The notes under the pieces: model-generated
Database searches by the model: none
What the model was told of the DNA's origin: nothing
What the model saw: the letters and a program-made list of their open reading frames with translations, nothing else
In this document: piece by piece, positions 35,700-42,809 of the stretch
How positions within the stretch are numbered: the stretch's first letter is position 1
Layout of the letters: each line of letters starts with the position of its first letter
NCBI RefSeq assembly: GCF_900115205.1
Contig: NZ_FOYQ01000002.1
Location: forward strand, 992,001-1,056,000
Source of the DNA: Robiginitalea myxolifaciens
Lineage (GTDB): Bacteria > Bacteroidota > Bacteroidia > Flavobacteriales > Flavobacteriaceae
DNA length: 64,000 nt
Direction: 5' to 3'
Translations under genes and position numbers: made by a program

Positions 35700-36506
35700 A
35701 TGACTGAAATCGGTATACAGGGTATTGAATTCGACGCGCATTCTTCCTACTTGCGGGGTCCGCGACTGGCTCCTCCCCTTATCCGTGCGGCGTTGCACAG
35801 CGGCTCCTTTAATATGTACTCGGAAAATCTGACTTGGGTAGAACCTGTGGTTGAAGCAGACTTTGAGGAAGGAAAGTCGGCAGTGATAGACCTTGGAGAT
35901 TTTGAGGTTTCAGAATACTTCGATATTGAAGAAATCACTACCCGAAATCTCAAGGCCAGGGAGAAACTGTTAACCCTGGGCGGAGATCACTCCATTACCT
36001 ACCCTATCCTGAAGGCTTATGCCAAAAAATATCCCAGGTTTGACATCCTTCAGATCGATGCCCACGGCGATCTCTACGAGGAATTCGAAGGAAACAAATA
36101 TTCGCATGCCTGCCCGTTCGCACGTATCATGGAAGATGGGCTTGCCGGGAAATTGGTACAGGTAGGCGTCAGAACCCTGACCCCCCACCAGGCCGCTCAG
36201 GCCGAAAAATTCCAGGTGGAAATTCACCAGATGCGCAATCTCGAGCTACAAGCGATCTCCAAATTCGAAAACCCGGTGTATTTGAGCCTGGACCTGGACG
36301 GAATTGACCCCGCATTTGCACCGGGGGTAAGCCATCACGAAGCAGGAGGTTTGAGCTCCAGACAGGTGATTGAGCTTATTCAAGGACTCGATGTTGAGAT
36401 TATTGGGGCAGATATTGTAGAATACAATCCCGAGCGGGACCACCAGGATATGACCGCCTTTCTTGCAGCAAAGCTCATGAAAGAAATACTGGCTAAAATG
36501 ATTTAG
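35700..36506 (+). CDS. Agmatinase/arginase-family ureohydrolase
   Basis: 268 residues. The manganese-binding motifs of the ureohydrolase family are all present: LLTLGGDHSITYP (His), ILQIDAHGDL (DAHxD variant with Asp, His and Asp) and VYLSLDLDGIDPAFAPGV (two Asp), then a Glu/Asn/Pro segment VEYNPERD. Enzymes hydrolyse guanidino compounds (agmatine, arginine, guanidinobutyrate) to urea and an amine. The N-terminal QGIEFDAHSSYLRGPRLAPPLIRAAL is agmatinase-like. It is followed 24 bases later by adenosine deaminase. Confidence 0.85.
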   Translation: MTEIGIQGIEFDAHSSYLRGPRLAPPLIRAALHSGSFNMYSENLTWVEPVVEADFEEGKSAVIDLGDFEVSEYFDIEEITTRNLKAREKLLTLGGDHSITYPILKAYAKKYPRFDILQIDAHGDLYEEFEGNKYSHACPFARIMEDGLAGKLVQVGVRTLTPHQAAQAEKFQVEIHQMRNLELQAISKFENPVYLSLDLDGIDPAFAPGVSHHEAGGLSSRQVIELIQGLDVEIIGADIVEYNPERDHQDMTAFLAAKLMKEILAKMI

Positions 36507-36530
36507 CCTTCTTAGTAATTAAAGCGAACT

Positions 36531-37514
36531 ATGGATTATTCGGCACTTCCAAAAGTAGAATTACACCTCCACCTGGATTGTTCCCTGAGTTACCATGTCG
36601 TTAGCCAAATAGATCCTGCGATTTCGAGGGAGCAGTACGAAGCGGAATTCATTGCCCCTGCGAAATGCACCGACCTGGCCGACTACATTACCCGGGCCGA
36701 CCGGGCAGTAAAACTCATGCAAACCCGGGAGCAATTGCGAATGGTAACCCTTGATCTTTTTGAGCAGTTGGAGGCGGATCGTATTATCTATGCGGAAATT
36801 CGATTTGCACCCTTTCACCATGTAGCAGGAGGACTAACGCCCCGGGAGGTAGTGGAAGCAGTAGAACAGGCCACCCAGGAAGGTATAGCCAAAACAGGGA
36901 TCCAGGCGAACCTCATCCTGTGCACCCTAAGGCATTACGGCGAGGACCGCAGTATGACTACGGTGCAGCTGGTAGAAGCATTTAAGGGCACCCGGGTGGT
37001 GGGCTTCGATATTGCAGCCGATGAAGCCGGGTTTCCTATAGATAATCATGTTGAAGCCTTTCGGTTTGCTCATGATAAGGGTATCCCCTGTACCGCCCAC
37101 GCCGGGGAAGCGAAAGGTGCTGAGAGTATGTGGGAAACCATTGAAAACTTCCGCCCTGACCGCATTGGCCATGGCGTAAGAGGCACAGAGGACCCGAAGT
37201 TGATGGATTACCTCAGGGAACATCAGTTTCACCTGGAAATATGTCCTACGAGTAATATTCAGGTAAACGTCTTTGAGCGTATTGAGGACCATAGTGCCAA
37301 TATCCTCTTCAATCATGGAATTTCGGTAGGGATCAATACCGATTGCCGGACGATCTCCAATACCACACTAAGCGAAGAGTACGAATGTATGGCAAAGACC
37401 TTCAACTGGGGCCTGGAGCACTTTAAAAAGTGTAACATCGAGGCAATAGCCCACTCTTTTGCTACTGAAGCCCAAAAAGATCAATTAATGCGGCGCATTG
37501 AAGCTGCCTATTAA
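36531..37514 (+). CDS. add: Adenosine deaminase
   Basis: 327 residues. Zinc and catalytic motifs: VELHLHLD (His12 and His14), CTAHAGEAKG (His and catalytic Glu), DRIGHGVR (His) and GINTDCRTIS (Asp). The residue after LHLHLD is Cys17 where many adenosine deaminases have Gly, and the second Asp of the usual TDDP is Cys; NTDxR versions are known in bacterial members. The reaction is adenosine (or deoxyadenosine) to inosine plus ammonia, a purine salvage step. Because of the variation an adenine or related purine substrate is not excluded. It overlaps a possible longer frame of the next gene. Confidence 0.85.
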   Translation: MDYSALPKVELHLHLDCSLSYHVVSQIDPAISREQYEAEFIAPAKCTDLADYITRADRAVKLMQTREQLRMVTLDLFEQLEADRIIYAEIRFAPFHHVAGGLTPREVVEAVEQATQEGIAKTGIQANLILCTLRHYGEDRSMTTVQLVEAFKGTRVVGFDIAADEAGFPIDNHVEAFRFAHDKGIPCTAHAGEAKGAESMWETIENFRPDRIGHGVRGTEDPKLMDYLREHQFHLEICPTSNIQVNVFERIEDHSANILFNHGISVGINTDCRTISNTTLSEEYECMAKTFNWGLEHFKKCNIEAIAHSFATEAQKDQLMRRIEAAY

Positions 37515-37524
37515 TCCGGAATCC

Positions 37525-38412
37525 ATGGCAAATAAGATTAATTACGCCATATTACTACTTGTATTTCCTTTAGTCCTTGGTTGTTCCCTATCGCGCAAAA
37601 TGCAAAGGGGAAGCGTTGAACCTGAGAACTTTACGGAAAAAGTAAGCTTTACCACGACCAAGGGTATTATCCTGGTTCCTGCCGAATTTGAGGGGACGGT
37701 AAAAAACTATCTCTTTGATTCAGGCTCTCAGTTAACAAGCATTCAAAGAACACAGACAAAGGGTCGTCGGGTTACCGTTCGGGGTGCGAGCAACAGAACA
37801 ATTCAATCCGGGACGGAAGTGCTGAAATCCTTTAAAATCGGTGACGTTGATTTCCGGAATACCTTCGCTACCAATGAGGATTATGTAGGGCTGAAAGAGC
37901 AGATACCCAACTTCGGGGGTATCCTTGGCCGGCCCATTATTGACCGGACAAATTGGCTAATCGATATGCCGAAGCGAGAGTTTGTTATCTCCAGTGAAAT
38001 ATTTCCAGACGAAGGATTTACCGAGATTCCCCTGGAGCAAGGGAGTAGCGGCGCAGATTACACGCGAATAGAACTCGATGGGAAGGTGCATAAAGCTATA
38101 GTTGATTTGGGGTCTGTGGCCATGCTCAACGTTCCCATAGACAGTCCATTGGCCTCGGAGCTGCTCAAAACATATGACTTTGAAGACCGCCCCAGGGAAC
38201 GCTATACCATTGGAGGCTTGCGTTCAATCATTGAAAAAGTTGCCGTCTTGCCCGAGTTGCGCATCGGGGATTTGATATTCAAAAATGTCGAGGTTTCTTT
38301 AAACCAAAGCAGCCAGGTGCGCGTAGGAATGAATCTTTTTCATAACGCTATCATCAATATCAATAGCGCGCAGAACTCCATTAGCATCAAGTTCGCTTCC
38401 GAAGTTAATTAG
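37525..38412 (+). CDS. Aspartyl protease-like lipoprotein with degenerate motifs
   Basis: 295 residues from the ATG at 37,525, which starts the signal peptide; an ATG at 37,498 would overlap the adenosine deaminase. Lipobox LVLGC gives a lipidated cysteine near residue 20. Two retropepsin-like segments are visible: YLFDSGSQLTSIQ and KAIVDLGSVAMLNVP. Both aspartates remain but the following residues are Ser-Gly and Leu-Gly instead of Thr-Gly in the second lobe, so activity is doubtful. Compare the intact gene at 30,976. Confidence 0.65.
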   Translation: MANKINYAILLLVFPLVLGCSLSRKMQRGSVEPENFTEKVSFTTTKGIILVPAEFEGTVKNYLFDSGSQLTSIQRTQTKGRRVTVRGASNRTIQSGTEVLKSFKIGDVDFRNTFATNEDYVGLKEQIPNFGGILGRPIIDRTNWLIDMPKREFVISSEIFPDEGFTEIPLEQGSSGADYTRIELDGKVHKAIVDLGSVAMLNVPIDSPLASELLKTYDFEDRPRERYTIGGLRSIIEKVAVLPELRIGDLIFKNVEVSLNQSSQVRVGMNLFHNAIININSAQNSISIKFASEVN

Positions 38413-38418
38413 CACCGA

Positions 38419-39951
38419 TCAACGCACCGGTCGCGTCAATATCGAGAGACACATTTTTAATCCCTCATGAAAATTACCTAAACGGAGGTTTTCGTTGGGC
38501 CCATGAATATTGTTATCGGGGTTCGAAATACGCACGGAAACAGCGGGAATCCCTAAGGTGTTTATAAAGGGAGCAATGGGTTGTGACCCGCCAGTTGTAG
38601 GTACCACAGTATACTGTCCAGCCCCGAATTGTTGTTCCATAGCCGCCGATAACCACAATCCAAAAGTAGATTCAATGGGAGTTCTGAAGGGTTGAGAACC
38701 AATGCGATACTCGAACTTCATGATTTTCGGATGCGCACGTCTTTCCTCCGCCGAAGGCTCATGGTCAATTACATAAAACCCTTTGCTGATGGCGAAATCC
38801 CTCAGTAGTTCAATTTGCTTTTCTGCAGGAGTTCCCACTACAAGTCGCATGTCAATTTCGGCCAGTGCCTGGGACGGGATTATTGTCCGAACTTCCGAAC
38901 CTACCCAACCGGCCTGTAAGCCCCTTACGTTTAAAGAAGGGTATTGCAGGGCTTCATGATAAGACTTGCCAACAGCCTCAGGACGAGCAATTCCTAATCG
39001 ATTTAACAGCGCTTCCGGTTCCTGATTCAGTTTTATGTCCGTTTTTGCCGACCCGGAATCCTGGGTTACCCCATCATAAAAGCCGGGGATCAAGACACGC
39101 CCCGATTCGTCTTTCATGGCCCCCAAAAGCCGGGAAAGCGCAAAAACCGGATTCGGCGCATAATTCCCATATTGTCCGGAATGCAGGTTCTCCGTAGGTC
39201 CGTAAACCGTAAGTCGGGCCGTTGCAATCCCCCTGGCTCCGAAGGTGAGATTGGGAAGATTCCCAGGAGGGCGGGTCCCATCCATAATGAGCATTCCTTC
39301 TGCCTCAAAGGCGTCCGCATTGGCCAATACCAGGTCAGGAAGGGTTGGAGATCCCAATTCCTCCTGGAAATCCATGATTACCTTGATGTTATAGGCCGGC
39401 AGAATCCCATTTTCAACAAGTATGCCAAGGGACTGCAGCAAGGCCACCGCCGGACCTTTGGAATCAGAAGAAGAGCGCGCAAATATTCGCCATTCGGGAT
39501 TGAAATCCTCCAGGTACTTTTTAATATTCCGGGGATCCCAAGGCAACAATTCGCACTTCCCCGAGGAGCAATCTTTGAATACGGGTTCGAAAGGATGCTC
39601 CTGTTCCCATTGATCAGGATCAACAGGTTGACCATCGATTTGTAAATAGAAGAGCATTGTTGGCGCATCTGTAGAAAAATTGCGTTGGGCCAGCAGATGC
39701 TTGATGCCATCCTGAAGTAATACCTCAGTTTCGAAACCAATCTCCTGGAATGCTTGTTGACACCAATTTAAATTGCGCTGAATGTCCTCAGGCGAGGAAC
39801 CGATATTCGGAAGTTTTAAAAATTCGGCTAAGCGTTCGATCCCTTCAGGTAAATAGCGGTCGGCCAGGTCGTTGATACGTTCTGGTGGAAGCTGTTGACC
39901 ATGTCCTACCACGCCGACTAAAAGGAAAACAAGAGCGACGATTTTGTTCAT
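38419..39951 (-). CDS. Secreted M20/M25/M40 family metallo-hydrolase (dipeptidase-like)
   Basis: 510 residues from the ATG at 39,951 (signal peptide ending GHGQ); the ATG at 39,966 is an alternative. M20 motifs: SSSDSKGPAVALL (bridging Asp), MDFQEELGSP (catalytic and ligand Glu pair), TTGGSQPIAPF and NNIHGPNENL (last His ligand). At the first metal motif, normally GHxDVQP, the sequence is YLQIDGQPVDPDQW, so Gln104 stands where His is expected. The enzyme may use one metal, or the family may tolerate this change. Last gene of the operon with the SDR and dioxygenase-like genes. Confidence 0.82.
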   Translation of the reverse strand: MNKIVALVFLLVGVVGHGQQLPPERINDLADRYLPEGIERLAEFLKLPNIGSSPEDIQRNLNWCQQAFQEIGFETEVLLQDGIKHLLAQRNFSTDAPTMLFYLQIDGQPVDPDQWEQEHPFEPVFKDCSSGKCELLPWDPRNIKKYLEDFNPEWRIFARSSSDSKGPAVALLQSLGILVENGILPAYNIKVIMDFQEELGSPTLPDLVLANADAFEAEGMLIMDGTRPPGNLPNLTFGARGIATARLTVYGPTENLHSGQYGNYAPNPVFALSRLLGAMKDESGRVLIPGFYDGVTQDSGSAKTDIKLNQEPEALLNRLGIARPEAVGKSYHEALQYPSLNVRGLQAGWVGSEVRTIIPSQALAEIDMRLVVGTPAEKQIELLRDFAISKGFYVIDHEPSAEERRAHPKIMKFEYRIGSQPFRTPIESTFGLWLSAAMEQQFGAGQYTVVPTTGGSQPIAPFINTLGIPAVSVRISNPDNNIHGPNENLRLGNFHEGLKMCLSILTRPVR

Positions 39952-39973
39952 GAAGTGAATGTACACATTCTTT

Positions 39974-40768
39974 TCAAAGGGATCCCCCGGTACTGCCGCC
40001 TTCCAATTTTATAACCGCGCCATTGGTAGCACTGGACAGCGGACTTGCAAAATACACCAGCGTATTGGCAATTTCCGCGACATCAGCGAAGCGCTCCAAC
40101 AGCGATGCCGGACGGTCTTCAGTAAAGAAACTTTTTTCGGCATTCTCGGGAGAAGTATTCCTCGCCGCAGCGAGCTGCTCCAGAAAAACTGCAGCCCCTT
40201 CGGTCATGGTCGATCCCGGCATGAAGGTGTTTACCGTTACTCCGGAACCCTTGCACAATTGGGCCAGACCTCGGGAAAGCGCATGCAAGGCCGCTTTTGT
40301 GGTACTGTAAGCGATCAGGTCTTCGGGAACAAGGGAAGCGCATTCGCTGGATATAAACTGTATTCGACCCCAATCGCGCTCGAGCATCTTTGGTAATAAT
40401 GCCCGGGAAAGGCGTACTCCACTCATCAGGTTTACCTCCACCTGGCGCGTCCAATCGGCATCCGTTGCTTCGTAAAAAGACTGAGCCGTATAGATACCAA
40501 CGTTGTTTATGAGAATATCGATTAGCGGTAGGTCATCGATTAATCGCGCAATGGAATCCGGATCGGTAAAGTCAGCAACTGCACCCCCTACCTGCTGTCC
40601 TGGAAATTCCTCTTGCAGCAAAGCCACCGTCTGATCGACCGTGGCTTGTTTACGTCCATTAACTAAAACTGCTGCGCCTTCCTTTAAAAAGGCTTTGGCG
40701 ACGGCCAGGCCAATTCCGGCCGTCGATCCACTAATAAAAACCTGCTTACCCGCTAATCCTAAATCCAT
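39974..40768 (-). CDS. SDR family oxidoreductase
   Basis: 264 residues. NAD(P)-binding GSTAGIGLAVA at residues 14-24, NNVG around residue 90, the catalytic Ser in FISSECAS and Tyr/Lys in AYSTTKAAL identify a classical short-chain dehydrogenase/reductase. VLVNGRKQ after the second strand suggests NADP preference. Substrate unknown, but the neighbours (Fe(II)/2-oxoglutarate dioxygenase-like and M20 hydrolase) point to modification of a common small molecule. Three bases separate it from the upstream dioxygenase gene. Confidence 0.9.
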   Translation of the reverse strand: MDLGLAGKQVFISGSTAGIGLAVAKAFLKEGAAVLVNGRKQATVDQTVALLQEEFPGQQVGGAVADFTDPDSIARLIDDLPLIDILINNVGIYTAQSFYEATDADWTRQVEVNLMSGVRLSRALLPKMLERDWGRIQFISSECASLVPEDLIAYSTTKAALHALSRGLAQLCKGSGVTVNTFMPGSTMTEGAAVFLEQLAAARNTSPENAEKSFFTEDRPASLLERFADVAEIANTLVYFASPLSSATNGAVIKLEGGSTGGSL

Positions 40769-40771
40769 CGT

Positions 40772-41767
40772 TTACCAGTTTCGAAGACCCAGGAGTTTTT
40801 CCCCGAGCTCGCTCAAGTTAGCTTTTTCATATCGGGTTTGCTCCCATTTTCTGGGATCACCTGGAAACGCGTATCCCTCCGGAGCGATTCGCTCCCTCCA
40901 GGAATTGATTCGCCAATCCCTTAAATCCTGATCGTTTTCCTGAGCTGGCATCATCGAAATATACTGTGCAATGCGAACCTTATCTCCGGAATTATTGGCA
41001 CGGATTCCGTGTGGTTGTGAGCTATTAAAGATGAGGAGATCTCCAGCCTCCAGTGGCACTTTTACCAGTTTATCTTCCAATCCGGTGATATCGGGTTTGA
41101 AATGGTCCCTGTCCTCTGGCTGGGTCAACTTCCAGCTGTCGTAGTTTCGGTATAGCCAGGGAATACACTGAAAACCTCCCATATTTTCATCGGTCTGATC
41201 GGCCAGGGCCAAGACCCCCTGCACATTCTGTGGTTTGGTTTCCGGGTCATAATCCCAGTGGATAAATCCTTTGTATTCGTGTCCCGGACGAATCGGGAAG
41301 TTCAGGTTTGCCCGGTCTATGGTAACCCAAAGTTTCTCGGTCCCCCAAATATCTACAAATGCGTTATACAAGCGCTCGGTCTGCCGATTGTCCCAGAGGT
41401 ATTGATTATTGTAAACCTCCACCATTCCGGTTCCCGCCAATTCCTTCATGGCGATATCTGCCCTGGGAGCAGTATACCAGGTTTCAGGATTATTTGGATC
41501 CTTTTCATCGAACTCCCAGAGGAAGTCTGCTGTTCTTTTGGCCTGCTCGCGCGGAACCGCTTGCTTTATGACAATGTATCCGTTTTCCTTCCAGAATTTC
41601 CAATCTTCCATAGTCAGTACGCGAAGTGATTCTGCAGTGGCCTCTTTGCGCAATTGCTGCTTGCTGCTTTTTGCAGTTGAAGGGTTACCTGGGATATCCG
41701 TGTGTTGGTTATCCTTGATCTTTGTTGGGGCTGCTTTTGACTTTTCTTGTTGTTGCATTGCTATCAT
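40772..41767 (-). CDS. Phytanoyl-CoA dioxygenase-like Fe(II)/2-oxoglutarate oxygenase
   Basis: About 331 residues from the ATG at 41,767; ATGs at 41,794 and 41,758 are alternatives. After a low-complexity polar N-terminus (about 45 residues) the PhyH-type core reads FWKENGYIVIKQAVP, KGFIHWDYDP with the metal ligands His170 and Asp172, then QPHGIRANNSGDKVRIAQYI with His253 and the 2-oxoglutarate-binding Arg265. These enzymes hydroxylate lipids, amino acids or osmolytes (EctD-like members exist). First gene of the minus-strand operon, divergent from AraC. Confidence 0.87.
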   Translation of the reverse strand: MIAMQQQEKSKAAPTKIKDNQHTDIPGNPSTAKSSKQQLRKEATAESLRVLTMEDWKFWKENGYIVIKQAVPREQAKRTADFLWEFDEKDPNNPETWYTAPRADIAMKELAGTGMVEVYNNQYLWDNRQTERLYNAFVDIWGTEKLWVTIDRANLNFPIRPGHEYKGFIHWDYDPETKPQNVQGVLALADQTDENMGGFQCIPWLYRNYDSWKLTQPEDRDHFKPDITGLEDKLVKVPLEAGDLLIFNSSQPHGIRANNSGDKVRIAQYISMMPAQENDQDLRDWRINSWRERIAPEGYAFPGDPRKWEQTRYEKANLSELGEKLLGLRNW

Positions 41768-41900
41768 GATCCTTTCTTTTTGTTTCTGATACAAATTTCA
41801 GGACTGTACCCTCCAGGAATTTTACGTGATTTAACCATTATTTGTACTATATTGATATTATTCATATTTTAATGCTGATTTATTAGTAATATAATGCTAT
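41768..41900. promoter_or_regulatory. AT-rich divergent promoter region (dioxygenase operon / AraC)
   Basis: 133 bases between the dioxygenase-like gene (minus) and the AraC regulator (plus), markedly more AT-rich than the surrounding coding DNA. It contains runs such as ATATTGATATTATTCATATTT that form imperfect inverted repeats. It is the obvious place for both promoters and for AraC binding sites, but no consensus -33/-7 pair was found and sites cannot be assigned. Confidence 0.4.
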
Positions 41901-42737
41901 ATGGAGGTTAAACTTGAGACGATCACCAACAGCATAAACAGTTCCTTCAGCATGATGGTAAATCCCAGGCTGAGCGATTTGTTCTTTTGGCATTTCCATC
42001 CGGAATACGAATTGGTTTATATCCGCAATGCGCATGGCAAGAGACACGTAGGAGAACATATTACAGACTACGCGGGAAGTGATCTGGTCCTGATAGGTTC
42101 GAACATACCACACCTGAATTTTGACTATGGGGTACAAACCGATTATGAAAAAGTAGTCCTGCACCTGAATAAAGAGTTTGTAGAATCTCATTTTTCGAGC
42201 GCCCCGGAACTTCAGCCTGTTGAAAAGCTGTTTCAGGCTTCGGCTCGCGGAATTGCATTTACCGGGCCGGACAAACACGATATCGGGGAACGATTATTTG
42301 AATTGGCGCAGAAGGAGGACTTTACACAATTCCTTTGCTTAATGGAAATTTTACGAGATCTGGCGCAACTCAATACCGTAGAATACTTACATGAACGCCC
42401 CTACCGCAATACGATCAGCTCACGGGAACAGGAAAGACTACACCTCGTACATGCCTTTATCGATAACAATTACCATCGCAAAATTGATTTGGAGGAGATC
42501 GCTTCAGAATGCGCGTTGACCCGAGAGGCGTTCTGCCGATATTTCAAAAAAATGACCACCTATACCTTTGTCGAATTTCTGAATCGTTACCGAGTAAGTC
42601 ACGCCAAACGGCACTTGATGGCCGGAAACTCCATAAGCGATGCCTGCTATGCTTCCGGCTTTCAAAGCTTGTCGTACTTTAACCGGGTGTTCAAGAAGAT
42701 TTCCGGCGAGAATCCAAGCGAATTTCGAAAACGGTAA
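41901..42737 (+). CDS. AraC family transcription regulator
   Basis: 278 residues. The N-terminal cupin-like domain contains FWHFHPEYELVYIRNAHGKRHVGEHITDYAGSDLVLIGSNIPHLNFDYG, typical of AraC sensor domains. The C-terminal pair of helix-turn-helix motifs (residues about 180-278) is IDLEEIASECALTREAFCRYFKKMTTYTFVEFLNRYRVSHAKRHLM and ISDACYASGFQSLSYFNRVFKKISGENPSEFRK. It lies divergent to the dioxygenase-SDR-M20 operon and is its likely regulator; the inducer is unknown. Confidence 0.92.
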   Translation: MEVKLETITNSINSSFSMMVNPRLSDLFFWHFHPEYELVYIRNAHGKRHVGEHITDYAGSDLVLIGSNIPHLNFDYGVQTDYEKVVLHLNKEFVESHFSSAPELQPVEKLFQASARGIAFTGPDKHDIGERLFELAQKEDFTQFLCLMEILRDLAQLNTVEYLHERPYRNTISSREQERLHLVHAFIDNNYHRKIDLEEIASECALTREAFCRYFKKMTTYTFVEFLNRYRVSHAKRHLMAGNSISDACYASGFQSLSYFNRVFKKISGENPSEFRKR

Positions 42738-42756
42738 TCCCAGGGAATTTTACGTA

Positions 42757-42764
42757 TCTTTTCT
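42757..42764 (+). promoter_or_regulatory. Possible -7 element before alpha/beta hydrolase
   Basis: TATCTTTT matches seven of eight positions of the TAnnTTTG consensus, 46 bases before the next start codon. No TTG is seen at the usual distance upstream. Low confidence. Confidence 0.25.
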
Positions 42765-42809
42765 CGTGCAGTCCCCCGGCATTCCTTTAATAGCAATCCA
42801 ACCCAACCA

